A stretch of 64,000 bases of DNA, taken from assembly GCF_002836735.1 (NCBI RefSeq), contig NZ_PJAS01000058.1:1-64000 (forward strand), given 5' to 3'. The DNA comes from Psychrobacter sp. 4Bb. Lineage in GTDB: Bacteria > Pseudomonadota > Gammaproteobacteria > Pseudomonadales > Moraxellaceae. Position numbers and translations under genes: made by a program. The notes under the pieces are model-generated. The model saw only the letters and a program-made list of their open reading frames with translations. It had not been told where the DNA came from and made no database searches. Position 1 is the first letter of the stretch. Every line of letters starts with the position of its first letter. Positions 27,756-37,783 of this stretch are shown piece after piece.

Positions 27756-28851
27756 ATGGAAATCAATCCGTATCAAGAGCAAATTAAAGATTTATCAGAG
27801 CGTGGGCAGGATTTGCGGAGGTATCTTTGACTTTGATGGTAAGCAAGAACGCTTAGAAGAAGTCAATTTGGAATTAGAAAACCCTGAGCTATGGAACGAT
27901 CCAGAGCGCGCGACCAAAATCAACAAAGAAAAAAGTCACCTTGATGGTGTCATCGATGTGGTGGTTTCTCTTGAAACCACACTAGAAGACGCGTCTGCCA
28001 TGCTAGAGTTGGCAGTCGAAGCAGAAGATGAGTCCTTGCTAGCCGACGTGCAGAGCGAGCTAGATAGCGCTGAGAAACGTGTTGCTGATTTAGAATTCCG
28101 CCGGATGTTTAGCGGTGAGATGGATCCAAATAACTGCTACTTGGATATTCAGTCAGGTAGTGGCGGCACTGAAGCGCAAGATTGGGCTGAAATGCTACTA
28201 CGCATGTACACGCGCTGGGCAGAAGCACATGGTTTCAAAGTAGATGTTATTGAAGTGTCATCAGGTAGCGTGGCTGGTATCAAGTCGGCAACCATTGAGA
28301 TTAAAGGCGATTATGCGTTTGGCTGGTTGCGTACCGAGATTGGTGTCCACCGTCTAGTACGTAAGTCACCATTTGATAGTAATAATGGTCGTCATACGTC
28401 GTTTGCTGCGGTGTTTGTGTCGCCTGAGATTGACGACAACGTCGAGATTGATATCAATCCAGCGGATTTGCGTATCGATACCTATCGCTCATCAGGAGCG
28501 GGTGGTCAGCACGTAAACACGACAGATTCTGCGGTACGTATTACCCATGAGCCGTCGGGCGTGGTAGTGACCTGTCAGAATGAGCGTAGTCAACATGGTA
28601 ACAAAGCCACCGCGATGAAAATGCTGCGTGCTAAGCTCTACGAGTTAGAGATGCAAAAACGTATGGAATCACAGCAAGCGGTAGAAGACGGTAAGTCTGA
28701 TGTCGGTTGGGGCAGTCAAATTCGCTCATACGTGCTCGACGACTCTCGTATCAAGGATTTGCGTACGGGTGTTGAAACCTTTAACACTGGTGCGGTGCTA
28801 GATGGTGACCTCGATCAGTTCATCGAAGCGAGTCTAAAAGCAGGACTGTAA
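27756..28851 (+). CDS. prfB: Peptide chain release factor 2 (programmed +1 frameshift)
   Basis: Translation starts at an ATG at 27756 and meets TGA at 27828-27830 after 24 codons. Shifting +1 at CTT TGA C continues as Leu-Asp-Phe-Asp into the main frame, which runs to TAA at 28849-28851. The main frame contains the class-I release factor features: [14 protein letters not shown], the GGQ loop in [20 protein letters not shown], and the tripeptide SPF that recognises UGA/UAA. The full product is about 364 residues, normal for RF2. A weak GGCTG/CAGCC hairpin follows the stop. Confidence 0.96.
27815..27831 (+). promoter_or_regulatory. Programmed +1 frameshift site of prfB
   Basis: GCGGAGG (an internal Shine-Dalgarno-like element), TAT, CTT and TGAC are arranged as in E. 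coli prfB, where slow decoding of UGA by scarce RF2 lets the ribosome slip +1 on CUU. This autoregulates RF2. Confidence 0.93.
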
Positions 28852-28928
28852 AAGGCTGTTTTAAATAAGCAGCCGTTTTAAAATAGTAACTAATTGAAAT
28901 AGTAACCAATATTTAATTAAGGAAAATT

Positions 28929-29213
28929 ATGCCAAGCGTTAATAATTATTTTGATGATAAAGTGACTTCTATTGCTTTTCAAACGGCTACCAAGCCTGCG
29001 ACTGTCGGCGTCATGGAAATTGGTGAGTATGAATTTGGTACCAGTGAATTTGAAACCATGAGTGTGGTGAGCGGTGCATTGACTGTCAAGCTGCCAGAAA
29101 GTGACGAATGGAAAACGTTTAACGCTGGCGAGCAGTTTACCGTTGAAGCTAATCAGAAGTTCCAAGTAAAAGTAGACGTCGAAACCGCTTATCTATGTGT
29201 ATATGGTAAATAA
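28929..29213 (+). CDS. ppnP: Pyrimidine/purine nucleoside phosphorylase
   Basis: This 94-residue cupin-fold protein (former DUF1255) closely follows the PpnP pattern: [23 protein letters not shown], a [18 protein letters not shown] core, and YLCVYG at the end. PpnP splits diverse nucleosides with phosphate to a base and ribose-1-phosphate. AAGGA lies before the ATG. It follows prfB by 77 bp and has its own terminator. Confidence 0.92.
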   Translation: MPSVNNYFDDKVTSIAFQTATKPATVGVMEIGEYEFGTSEFETMSVVSGALTVKLPESDEWKTFNAGEQFTVEANQKFQVKVDVETAYLCVYGK

Positions 29214-29249
29214 CGACTTCCAAGTTATAGCAGTATCAAAACGAAAAAA

Positions 29250-29277
29250 GCCAAGTATTTTATACTTGGCTTTTTTT
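29250..29277 (+). terminator. Terminator after ppnP
   Basis: GCCAAGTAT and ATACTTGGC pair around TTT, followed by seven Ts. The A-run on the other side makes it usable by the convergent GNAT gene as well. Confidence 0.85.
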
Positions 29278-29305
29278 GTGGGCATTTCATTCTCTAGCTC
29301 ACTCT

Positions 29306-29758
29306 TTATAAGTCCTTACGGTACTGAACCATATCTGTCTGAGTCGCAATGGCATCATAGAGTTTACGAGCGGCGGTGTTGCTTTCTTGTGTCGTCCAGT
29401 AGACACGGTTGCAGTCCTTATCCTTAGCAAAGGAGTATACATGTTCAATCAATGCACGTCCTACGCCTTGACCACGGACATTATTCGCGACGTATAAATC
29501 TTCTAAGTAACAACATGCGTTAGTATTCCATGTGTTGGGATGCAGTACCACATGGGTAATGCCTATCAAAACATCCTCTCTCCACGCCCCAAATCCATAA
29601 ACAGGGATGTCATCATCAAGCAGATTGCGCCACGTCGTCTCCGTCGTGCTTGACGGCAAATTGGTCTCATAAAATGTCAGATAGTTTTGCCATAAGTGCG
29701 CCCAAAGATCATGATCGGCGAGGGCGAGTGCCTTTATTTTCACAGGTGAATGGTCCAT
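29306..29758 (-). CDS. GNAT family N-acetyltransferase
   Basis: This 150-residue single-domain acetyltransferase has the acetyl-CoA binding loop VRGQGVGRALIEHV near residue 95 and a preceding YLEDLYVANN strand typical of the GNAT fold. It ends with WTTQESNTAARKLYDAI, usual for the family. The acceptor is unknown. It is convergent with ppnP. Confidence 0.87.
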   Translation of the reverse strand: MDHSPVKIKALALADHDLWAHLWQNYLTFYETNLPSSTTETTWRNLLDDDIPVYGFGAWREDVLIGITHVVLHPNTWNTNACCYLEDLYVANNVRGQGVGRALIEHVYSFAKDKDCNRVYWTTQESNTAARKLYDAIATQTDMVQYRKDL

Positions 29759-29946
29759 TTTTTATAAACTTAAGTCGTGAGTAGTGCTGAATTATGCCTC
29801 AAAAATACAGCATTTAGAACCCGTATCGCTATTTTTATCACTGCTTTATTTTACACAGGATTACACTTTGTCTGTGCCAAATAAACAGTAAAAATTACCG
29901 TCATTAATTATGCTAAAACCATGAATTCTCAAAGGTATATAGGTTT

Positions 29947-31077
29947 ATGACAAAGGCAATAGTAAAGGCAAACCAGCAAACAATGACCAAAGACGTGCGT
30001 CATGATTACGAGCATCTCGCACGCCGTGCCAATTTGCGTTATGTGAGTGACGACGAACCAGGCTACGAGCGTAGGCGTTGGGGTCGCGGCTTTACTTATC
30101 GTGATGCAACGGGCAACACGGTCAAAGACAAAGCATTGCGTCAGCGTTTTGATGCATTGGTGATACCGCCTATGTGGTCAGAGGTGTGGATATGCCAAGA
30201 CGAACGAGGCCATCTGCAATCAACAGGGCGAGACGAAAAATCGCGCAAACAATACTTGTATCATCCCTCATGGAACAATATTCGCGACCAAGCAAAGTTT
30301 GATGCGATGATAGGATTTGCAGAGGCGCTGCCCAATCTACGCGCGCAGGTGGAGGCAGATTTGGAAGCAAAGTCCTTATCACGCACCAATGTGCTTGCTG
30401 CCGTCGTTAAATTGCTAGAGACCACTTTGATTCGTATTGGTAATAGCCGCTACGCTAAGCAAAATAAAAGCTATGGTCTGAGTACGCTACGCAGCAAGCA
30501 TGTCAGTGAAACCGACAATGGACTGGCATTTGATTTTGTCGGCAAAAGCGCAAAAGAACACCACATCGAACTGCAAGACGAGCGATTGATTGATATCGTG
30601 CAAGCCTGTTCTGAGCTGCCAGGCTATCAAATATTCAAATATCTAGACGACAACGGACATAAGCAAGTCGTTGACAGTAGCGATATCAATGATTACTTAC
30701 GGATGCACACGTGCGGCATGGACTGTGAAAGCAAGCTATACAGCGCAAAGGATTTTCGTACATGGATGGCAAGTGTACTTGCGGCAAGCTACCTATATGA
30801 TGAGCTACAAACGTCTGCAGGCGCTAACATATTAACCAGTGCACCAGAAAGCGCTGAGCGACAGCAATTAGTTACTGAGATGGTAAAAAGTGTCGCAGCA
30901 GAGCTAGGCAACACGCCGACCGTATGCCGTGCCTCTTATATTCATCCCATTGTCATTGAGCGTTTTTTGGCAGGGCAGTTCTTTGAAACTTACAAACAAG
31001 CGCGCCGTGGACGAACTAAGAAATACCAAAGCTGCGAAGAAAAAGCATTGTTAGGGTTTTTAAGAGCTGATGTTTAA
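29947..31077 (+). CDS. Type IB DNA topoisomerase (eukaryotic/poxvirus-like)
   Basis: This 376-residue protein has the bacterial TopIB layout. An N-terminal DNA-binding region holds YRDATGNTV and LRQRFDALVIPPMWSEVWIC. The catalytic domain contains RIGNSRYAKQNKSYGLSTLRSKHV (catalytic Arg and Lys), a later HTCGMDCES..DFRTW block, and the C-terminal SYIHP with the nucleophilic Tyr. Type IB enzymes nick one strand through a 3'-phosphotyrosine and relax both positive and negative supercoils. Its physiological role in bacteria is not well defined. It stands alone, with no obvious operon partner. Confidence 0.9.
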   Translation: MTKAIVKANQQTMTKDVRHDYEHLARRANLRYVSDDEPGYERRRWGRGFTYRDATGNTVKDKALRQRFDALVIPPMWSEVWICQDERGHLQSTGRDEKSRKQYLYHPSWNNIRDQAKFDAMIGFAEALPNLRAQVEADLEAKSLSRTNVLAAVVKLLETTLIRIGNSRYAKQNKSYGLSTLRSKHVSETDNGLAFDFVGKSAKEHHIELQDERLIDIVQACSELPGYQIFKYLDDNGHKQVVDSSDINDYLRMHTCGMDCESKLYSAKDFRTWMASVLAASYLYDELQTSAGANILTSAPESAERQQLVTEMVKSVAAELGNTPTVCRASYIHPIVIERFLAGQFFETYKQARRGRTKKYQSCEEKALLGFLRADV

Positions 31078-31346
31078 GTGTGAGGTTTTAGATAATAATA
31101 TTGAGGTGTTAATTCTTTAATAGGAAATTGAAAATATGCGGCAGTACTTTGGCTATTGTAGGTGTCTTCGCGGACTTATAGCGAATTAATGATAATTAGT
31201 TATGGATTATCTCTATTTCTATAAAATAAAAATGATACGTTATGTATTGAAATAAACGTAAAAATGCGTTACTAATAGAGCATGATAAATACGAACCTAT
31301 GAAACGGTCTATAGGATGTGGCCGTTATTCAATCATAAATACCATT

Positions 31347-31379
31347 TTACCAGTTACCAGTTACCAGTTACCAGTTACC
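31347..31379 (+). repeat. Heptanucleotide tandem repeat (TTACCAG) upstream of the acyl-CoA synthetase gene
   Basis: Four perfect TTACCAG units plus a partial fifth (TTACC) end 23 bp before the ATG at 31403. Slippage could alter promoter or leader spacing. The rest of the 325-bp gap between 31078 and 31402 shows no gene. Confidence 0.85.
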
Positions 31380-31402
31380 TGCTATTGCTAAAGGATTAGC
31401 TT

Positions 31403-33112
31403 ATGAACACCACCTCTCAAACCCCGACGAATATTGATACAGATATTACCATCACGCCAAAAAACTATACCGATTACTATAATAATTTTGATATGAATAC
31501 ACTGCTGTCAGAAATATTTGGCGAGCAGGTGGATGATCGACTAAATGCTTATATGGCTTGCTGTGGTCGTCATGTACGTGACGGCCGCGCTGACAATGCC
31601 GCGCTAGTACACGAAGACACCGCAGGCAATATAACGCGCATGAGTTTTGGTGAGCTTGACAAAGCAAGTGCTCAAATCGCCAATTTGCTACAGTCGTATG
31701 GGGTAAAAGCGGGCGATAAGGTAGCGACCATGCTACCGCGCACGCCCGAGCTGCTAACCGTTGTATTGGCGACATGGCGTATCGGAGCCGTATATCAGCC
31801 GCTATTTACTGCTTTTGGCTATGATTCAATCAAATATAGGATGGACAAAGCCGATACCAAAGTCGTTTTTACTAACTTAGAAAATCGCAGCAAGTTTGAA
31901 GATTTGGCTGAGCAAACCAAAATGGTATTGGTCGGCAGTGTGGAGGATGCCCAGACATGGGGTGATGATCACTATATCCAGTCTATGGCAGCACAGCTGC
32001 AAACGTTTGAACCTATGATGCTTGATACGGATGCGCCATTTTTGCAAATGTTTACCTCAGGCACGGTTGGCAAATCAAAAGGCGTCAGCGTTCCATTGGC
32101 TGCGTTACCTGCTTTTTACCTATATATGCGTTATGCCATCGACCTACGCGAAGATGATCAGTATTGGAACATGGCCGATCCAGGCTGGGCGTATGGCTTG
32201 TACTATGCCATCACAGGGCCTCTGTTACTGGGCATCACCACTTATTTTAATGAAGCAGGATTCGATGCGACCCATACCCATGACTTTATGGTGCGTCATA
32301 AGATTACCAATTTGGCCTCTTCACCAACGGCATTTCGAATGATGAAATCTAGTGGTGTGTTTGATAGTGTTAATGAAGAGACTCATGACGATGTCAAGCT
32401 GTCTTTACGCTGTGCCAACTCAGCAGGGGAGACATTGAACACTGAAGTGGTCAACTGGGTTGAAACCTATCTAGCATGCCAAGTCAAAGACCAATATGGG
32501 CAAACAGAAACGGGCATGACTTGCTGTGCACATCATGCACTGACACATGAATGTCCTGTTGGCTCGATGGGTATGGCACTGCCAGGTCATACACTAGTCG
32601 TACTAGATGATGATATGAATGTACTGCCGGATGGCGAACAAGGGCAGCTGGCAGTCGTCGTCAGTCAATCACCTGCGTTTTATTTCCGTGGCTATAGCTG
32701 GAATGAAAAACAAGCCTTTGTAGATGATTACTATCTGACAGGCGACGTGGTCGAGCGTCATAGTGATGGTAGTTACTGGTTCTCAGGCCGTGATGATGAC
32801 ATTATCATTACCGCAGGTTACCGCGTAGGGCCTACTGATGTCGAAAATACTGTATTAGAGCATGAAGCAGTCGCAGAATCTGCGGCGGTAGGCGTGCCAG
32901 ATGAAGTGCGCGGTCACACTATCAAGTCTTATGTGGTACTAAAAGATGGCATCGAAGGCAGTGAGCAAATCGCCAAAGAAATCCAAGAGCTGGTACGCAA
33001 ACGCCTATCCACTCATGCTTATCCGCGTGAGGTCGAGTTTGTGACCGAGTTACCAAAAACGCCAAGTGGCAAGATACAACGCTTTTTGCTGCGTAGTCTG
33101 TCTGCTGCATAA
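31403..33112 (+). CDS. AMP-binding acyl-CoA synthetase (acetyl/medium-chain type)
   Basis: This 569-residue adenylate-forming ligase has the P-loop-like FTSGTVGKSKGVSVP, the QYGQTETGM motif, YYLTGDVVERHSDGSYWFSGRDDD, and the C-terminal PSGKIQRFLLR with the catalytic lysine. It activates a carboxylic acid to acyl-AMP and then acyl-CoA. The sequence is closer to medium-chain and acetyl-CoA-synthetase-like enzymes than to FadD. It precedes a 3-hydroxyacyl-CoA dehydrogenase-like SDR by 72 bp, suggesting joint use in acyl-CoA degradation. The A of TSGT(V)GK replaces the more usual Thr, which is tolerated in the family. Confidence 0.87.
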   Translation: MNTTSQTPTNIDTDITITPKNYTDYYNNFDMNTLLSEIFGEQVDDRLNAYMACCGRHVRDGRADNAALVHEDTAGNITRMSFGELDKASAQIANLLQSYGVKAGDKVATMLPRTPELLTVVLATWRIGAVYQPLFTAFGYDSIKYRMDKADTKVVFTNLENRSKFEDLAEQTKMVLVGSVEDAQTWGDDHYIQSMAAQLQTFEPMMLDTDAPFLQMFTSGTVGKSKGVSVPLAALPAFYLYMRYAIDLREDDQYWNMADPGWAYGLYYAITGPLLLGITTYFNEAGFDATHTHDFMVRHKITNLASSPTAFRMMKSSGVFDSVNEETHDDVKLSLRCANSAGETLNTEVVNWVETYLACQVKDQYGQTETGMTCCAHHALTHECPVGSMGMALPGHTLVVLDDDMNVLPDGEQGQLAVVVSQSPAFYFRGYSWNEKQAFVDDYYLTGDVVERHSDGSYWFSGRDDDIIITAGYRVGPTDVENTVLEHEAVAESAAVGVPDEVRGHTIKSYVVLKDGIEGSEQIAKEIQELVRKRLSTHAYPREVEFVTELPKTPSGKIQRFLLRSLSAA

Positions 33113-33184
33113 ATGAATTGGTAAAGTGTCTATAAATTTAATAGAAAAATATCTAATAAGAAGCAAAAATTTAAAGGAATAATC

Positions 33185-33976
33185 ATGCAAGTTAAAGAAA
33201 ATAGCTTTTTGGTCACAGGCGGTGCATCAGGTTTGGGTGAGTCAGTGGCTCGGGCGATTGTAGATCAAGGTGGCAACGTCGTTATCGCTGATTTAAATAA
33301 AACTGCTGGGCAAGCATTGGTCGCTGAATTGGGTGATAGCGCACGTTTTGTGCGCTGTGATATCACTAACGGTGATGAAGTGCAATCAGCGGTTGAGATG
33401 GCAGAGTCAGCTTTCGGCGGCTTACAAGGCTCAATCAACTGTGCTGGTATCGTAGTGGTACAAAAGCTGCTAGATCGTGATAACAATCCGGCAGACCTTG
33501 AGGCATTTAGCCGCGGGGTCAATGTCAATCTGGTCGGTTCATTTAATGTCGCCCGTTTGGTCGCTGCTAGCATTGCCAAGCGTATAGCGAGTGATGGTAC
33601 CGCAGGCGAGCATGTAGAAAAGAATGCAGATCAAGGTATTATTATTAATACAGCCTCTATTGCAGCTTTTGACGGTCAAATAGGTCAAGCCAGCTATTCT
33701 TCGTCTAAGGCAGGCGTGGTTGGACTGACCTTGCCGCTTGCTCGCGAGCTGGCACGTCATGGTATACGCGTGATGACCATCGCACCAGGCGTCTTTGCTA
33801 CGCCGATGATGGAGAGCATTCCTGAAAAAGCCCGCGAGCAGCTAGAGGCAGGTGTGCCATATCCTAAACGTTTAGGCGCTCCCAATGAGTTCGCCAAATT
33901 GGTCACTCATATCATTGACAATGCCTATCTAAATGGCGAAGTCATTCGCTTAGATGGTGCGATTCGCATGGTGTAG
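33185..33976 (+). CDS. SDR family 3-hydroxyacyl-CoA dehydrogenase (HSD10-like)
   Basis: This 263-residue short-chain dehydrogenase has the nucleotide-binding TGGASGLGESVAR, NCAGI, and the catalytic Ser and YxxxK (INTASIAAFDGQ...YSSSKAGV). The overall pattern matches the type-2 3-hydroxyacyl-CoA dehydrogenase group related to mitochondrial HSD17B10. AAAGGA precedes the ATG. With the acyl-CoA synthetase upstream it probably oxidises 3-hydroxyacyl-CoA intermediates using NAD+; the chain length is not evident. Confidence 0.87.
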   Translation: MQVKENSFLVTGGASGLGESVARAIVDQGGNVVIADLNKTAGQALVAELGDSARFVRCDITNGDEVQSAVEMAESAFGGLQGSINCAGIVVVQKLLDRDNNPADLEAFSRGVNVNLVGSFNVARLVAASIAKRIASDGTAGEHVEKNADQGIIINTASIAAFDGQIGQASYSSSKAGVVGLTLPLARELARHGIRVMTIAPGVFATPMMESIPEKAREQLEAGVPYPKRLGAPNEFAKLVTHIIDNAYLNGEVIRLDGAIRMV

Positions 33977-34087
33977 TAGTCTAGTGAGTGTTTCATCACT
34001 TTTGCACAAAACGTATCTACAGAATCTGGCATAGTGCTTTGATACATATGATTAATGACAAAAAATTAATTATGGGAATCAGAGTCT

Positions 34088-34669
34088 ATGCTATTTTTTC
34101 ATAAAAAATATTACTCATCAAATGAGCAGCGTACGCCTTGGTTACCCATTATCATTGGCCTTAGTCTTGCTGCCATTGTCAGCACCAGCGCTATTGCTTA
34201 TGCCAAAAGCACCTCAAAAACCAAAAACCCCATTCCTCCTTCCATAGTCATTGACCGAGTCTTTGTCGACAAATCAGATCGTATCTTAAAATTGATGAGC
34301 GATGGTAAAGTTATTAGGTCGTATCGTATTGCCCTTGGGGGCAGTCCATCGGGACATAAGCAACAAGAAGGCGATCAGCGTACGCCCGTTGGAATTTATA
34401 CCTTAGATTATAAAAATGAGAAATCTATTGCGCATCGTTCTATCCATATTAGCTATCCAAATGATGAAGACAAGGCACGAGCGAATTCATTAGGGGTCAA
34501 TCCGGGTGGCGATATCATGATTCATGGGCAAATGAATGGCTTTGGACATTTGGCATTATTTAATCAACGACGCGATTGGACAGATGGTTGTATCGCTGTC
34601 ACTAATGACGAGATGGATGAAATTATGGCAGCGGTGATACTTGGTACTCCTATCGAAATCGTGGAGTAG
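34088..34669 (+). CDS. L,D-transpeptidase family protein (YkuD domain)
   Basis: This 193-residue protein has one N-terminal membrane segment (about residues 18-38, IIIGLSLAAIVSTSAIAYA) and a periplasmic YkuD domain. The active site is MIHGQMNGFG...RRDWTDGCIAVTNDEMDEI with the catalytic His and Cys. Family members form 3-3 peptidoglycan crosslinks or attach lipoproteins; small single-domain forms like this are often of unassigned type. It has no obvious operon partner. Confidence 0.87.
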   Translation: MLFFHKKYYSSNEQRTPWLPIIIGLSLAAIVSTSAIAYAKSTSKTKNPIPPSIVIDRVFVDKSDRILKLMSDGKVIRSYRIALGGSPSGHKQQEGDQRTPVGIYTLDYKNEKSIAHRSIHISYPNDEDKARANSLGVNPGGDIMIHGQMNGFGHLALFNQRRDWTDGCIAVTNDEMDEIMAAVILGTPIEIVE

Positions 34670-34867
34670 AATAGTCGGATTATGATTGGGTTTATGCTCA
34701 ATAAGTGTATTGCTTATTACCGTATTCAATGGAGATTTCTCTTTAACTTACATCAATAAAATGGCGTTTCTTATCTACTAGCTACCTTTAACTGATATTA
34801 ATAGCCCATTTAAATATTATTAATAATAAATATCATTGTTTTAAGTAAGGTTTTATTTAGCAATTGT

Positions 34868-34896
34868 CTTGAAATAGATGTATATATACCTTATAT
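34868..34896 (+). promoter_or_regulatory. Heat-shock (sigma-32-like) promoter upstream of clpB
   Basis: CTTGAAA (34868-34874) and CCTTATAT (34889-34896), 14 bp apart, resemble the sigma-32 consensus CTTGAAA-N(11-16)-CCCCATNT. It lies 83 bp before the clpB start in a 309-bp gap with no other gene. Confidence 0.6.
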
Positions 34897-34978
34897 AAGT
34901 GACAGATAACAGTGGGCACTAGACTAAGATAATCCTTAGAGGTGCTATTGAGAATACCAATTATAAAAGGACATAGAC

Positions 34979-37576
34979 ATGAGATTTGAGAAGTTTACGC
35001 AAAAACTGCAATCAGCGATTCAAGAAGCTCAGAGCCTAGCGTTAGGTCGTGATCATACGGGCATTGATCCTGTGCATTTGCTCGCGGTATTGCTACAAGA
35101 TGAGTCTAATTTATCTATCTGCCAACAAGCAGGCGCTTCTATTCCAGCGCTGAAAAACGGCGTTGCCAAAGCTTTAGATAACCAAGCGACCATTTCGGAG
35201 CCGACAGGTGACGTCAATCTAAACCCAAACTCGGTAAAAATATTGAACTTGGCAGATCGTCAGGCGCAAAAAGAAGGCGATGATTTTATTGCGACTGAAT
35301 GGGTCATGTTGGCACTCGCTGAGCAAGGCGAAACCAAAAAAATATTTGAAAGTGCAGGCGTGACGGCAAGCAAACTAAAAGCGGTCATTGAGCAGCTGCG
35401 CGGTGATGATACCGTCAATAACCAAAACGCCGAAGATCAGCGTGATGCACTCAACAAATACACGATTAATCTGACTGAGCAAGCAGAGCTTGGCAAGCTA
35501 GATCCAGTCATTGGCCGTGACGAAGAGATTCGCCGTACTATTCAGGTGCTGTCACGCCGTACCAAAAATAATCCTGTACTTATCGGTGAGCCGGGCGTTG
35601 GTAAAACAGCTATCGTTGAAGGCTTAGCACAGAAAATCATCAATGGTGATGTACCAGAAGGTCTGCGCCGCAAAGAAGTGTTGTCATTAGACTTAGGCGC
35701 GCTGATTGCAGGGGCAAAATTCCGTGGTGAGTTTGAAGAACGCCTCAAAAGCGTATTGAGCGACTTGGCCAAACAAGAAGGCAATGTCATTCTGTTCATC
35801 GATGAGCTGCATACGATGGTTGGTGCAGGCAAGTCTGAAGGTGCGATGGATGCGGGTAATATGCTAAAACCTGCTTTGGCACGCGGTGAGCTGCACTGCG
35901 TTGGTGCGACCACCCTTGATGAGTATCGCCAGTACATCGAAAAAGACGCTGCGCTTGAACGTCGTTTTCAAAAGGTTTTGGTCGATGAGCCAACAGTCGA
36001 AGATACCATTGCGATATTACGGGGTTTAAAAGAGCGTTACGAGCTGCACCATGGCGTCGATATTCAAGATAGCGCCATCATTGCTGCTGCGCGCATGAGC
36101 CATCGCTATATCACTGACCGTAAGCTACCAGATAAGGCGATTGATTTAATTGACGAAGCAGCCAGCCGCTTGCGTATGGAGATGGACAGCAAGCCTGAAT
36201 CATTAGGTAAACTCGATAGTCGCCTCATTCAGCTAAAAATGCAGCGTGAGGTGCTCAAAAACGAAGAAGATGCTGGCGCGCAAGCTGAGCGTAAAGTGCT
36301 CGATGCGCAAATAGCGGAATTGGAAAAAGAGTATGCTGATCTTAACGAGGTTTGGCAGGCAGAGAAAGCACTGGTCAAAGGCAGTCAACAGCTAAAAGAC
36401 GAGCTAGATAAAGCCCGTATTGCGTATGACAAGGCTAGCCGCGAAGGCGATTATGAGATCATGAGTAAGCTGCAATACGAAACCATTCCGCAGTTAGAAC
36501 GACGTATTCATGAGTCTGACTTGGCTGAGCAAAAAGAGCAGACAGGTGAAGGTAGCGGTGTGAAATTGCTGCGTAATAAGGTGACAGACAACGAAATCGC
36601 CGAAGTGGTGGCGGCCGCGACTGGTATTCCAGTCAGCAAAATGATGCAAGGTGAGCGTGACAAGATGATAGCAATGGAAGAAAAGCTCCGTGAGCGTGTT
36701 ATCGGTCAAAACGAAGCGGTCGAATCGGTGGCCAATGCGGTACGTCGTAGCCGTGCAGGCTTATCTGACCCCAACCGTCCTTCTGGTTCGTTCTTATTTC
36801 TGGGACCTACGGGTGTTGGTAAAACCGAGCTGACCAAATCACTAGCAAACTTTTTGTTTGACTCTGAAGATGCGATCGTACGTATCGACATGAGTGAATA
36901 TATGGAAAAACACAGTGTCAGTCGTTTGGTGGGCGCGCCTCCAGGTTATGTCGGTTATGAAGAAGGCGGTACATTGACAGAAGCCGTACGCCGTAAGCCA
37001 TATAGCGTCATATTGTTCGATGAAGTAGAAAAGGCGCATCCTGATGTGTTTAACATCTTGCTGCAAGTATTGGATGATGGTCGCTTAACCGATTCGCAAG
37101 GTCGTGTAGTAGATTTCAAAAACACCGTGATCATCATGACCAGTAACTTGGGTTCGCACAAGATACAAGAAATGGTTGGCGAGAGCTATGAGGATATCAA
37201 AGCGGAAGTAATGGATTCTGTTGGGCAGCATTTCCGTCCAGAGTTCGTCAACCGTATTGATGAAATCGTAGTCTTCCATCCGCTTGGTATGTCGCAGATG
37301 GCAGGTATTGCGGATATTCAACTGGATCGATTACGTCAGCGTATCCAAGAGCGTGAGATGGATATTGAGCTGTCAGCAGATGCGATGAATAAATTGGTTG
37401 CCGTGGGTTATGACCCTGTTTATGGCGCTCGTCCTTTAAAGCGTGCCATTCAACAAGAGATCGAAAACCCATTGTCATTGAAACTATTGGCAGGTGATTT
37501 TGTCGCTGGTGATATTATCAAAGTCGATGTAGGTGCCGATGACAAGCTAACTTTTGATAAGCTTAGAATGAGCTAA
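34979..37576 (+). CDS. clpB: ATP-dependent disaggregase ClpB
   Basis: This 865-residue Hsp100 chaperone has the N-domain ([26 protein letters not shown]), a first AAA+ module (Walker A GEPGVGKT), a coiled-coil M-domain (about residues 410-520), and a second AAA+ module ([10 protein letters not shown], with [27 protein letters not shown]). With DnaK it pulls aggregated proteins apart. The length is normal, and an internal GTG/ATG start for the short form may exist but was not located. A heat-shock-like promoter precedes it and a terminator follows. Confidence 0.97.
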   Translation: MRFEKFTQKLQSAIQEAQSLALGRDHTGIDPVHLLAVLLQDESNLSICQQAGASIPALKNGVAKALDNQATISEPTGDVNLNPNSVKILNLADRQAQKEGDDFIATEWVMLALAEQGETKKIFESAGVTASKLKAVIEQLRGDDTVNNQNAEDQRDALNKYTINLTEQAELGKLDPVIGRDEEIRRTIQVLSRRTKNNPVLIGEPGVGKTAIVEGLAQKIINGDVPEGLRRKEVLSLDLGALIAGAKFRGEFEERLKSVLSDLAKQEGNVILFIDELHTMVGAGKSEGAMDAGNMLKPALARGELHCVGATTLDEYRQYIEKDAALERRFQKVLVDEPTVEDTIAILRGLKERYELHHGVDIQDSAIIAAARMSHRYITDRKLPDKAIDLIDEAASRLRMEMDSKPESLGKLDSRLIQLKMQREVLKNEEDAGAQAERKVLDAQIAELEKEYADLNEVWQAEKALVKGSQQLKDELDKARIAYDKASREGDYEIMSKLQYETIPQLERRIHESDLAEQKEQTGEGSGVKLLRNKVTDNEIAEVVAAATGIPVSKMMQGERDKMIAMEEKLRERVIGQNEAVESVANAVRRSRAGLSDPNRPSGSFLFLGPTGVGKTELTKSLANFLFDSEDAIVRIDMSEYMEKHSVSRLVGAPPGYVGYEEGGTLTEAVRRKPYSVILFDEVEKAHPDVFNILLQVLDDGRLTDSQGRVVDFKNTVIIMTSNLGSHKIQEMVGESYEDIKAEVMDSVGQHFRPEFVNRIDEIVVFHPLGMSQMAGIADIQLDRLRQRIQEREMDIELSADAMNKLVAVGYDPVYGARPLKRAIQQEIENPLSLKLLAGDFVAGDIIKVDVGADDKLTFDKLRMS

Positions 37577-37622
37577 TCACATTGGCATCGATGTCTTTAT
37601 GACCCAACTGTATGTTTAAAAT

Positions 37623-37658
37623 AAACCCCTTATCTACAATCGTAGGTAAGGGGTTTTT
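37623..37658 (+). terminator. Terminator after clpB
   Basis: A 15-bp stem with one G-T wobble (AAACCCCTTATCTAC with GTAGGTAAGGGGTTT), a 4-nt loop, and a T-run. Confidence 0.85.
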
Positions 37659-37783
37659 ATTTATAAGGAGCGTTTTACGTTACTGTTTTTTTACCATTTC
37701 AATATCTCTTAAGTCTTAGGACTATGCTATAACTAAATCAATGAATAATAGTATAAGTATCAACTGAATGGAGAAACAGAACG

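Noticed and set aside
31403..33112. Defect in the acyl-CoA synthetase P-loop (TSGTVGKSKG)
   Set aside because: Val in place of the usual second Thr is a mild change; the other motifs and the catalytic lysine are intact, so the enzyme is probably active.
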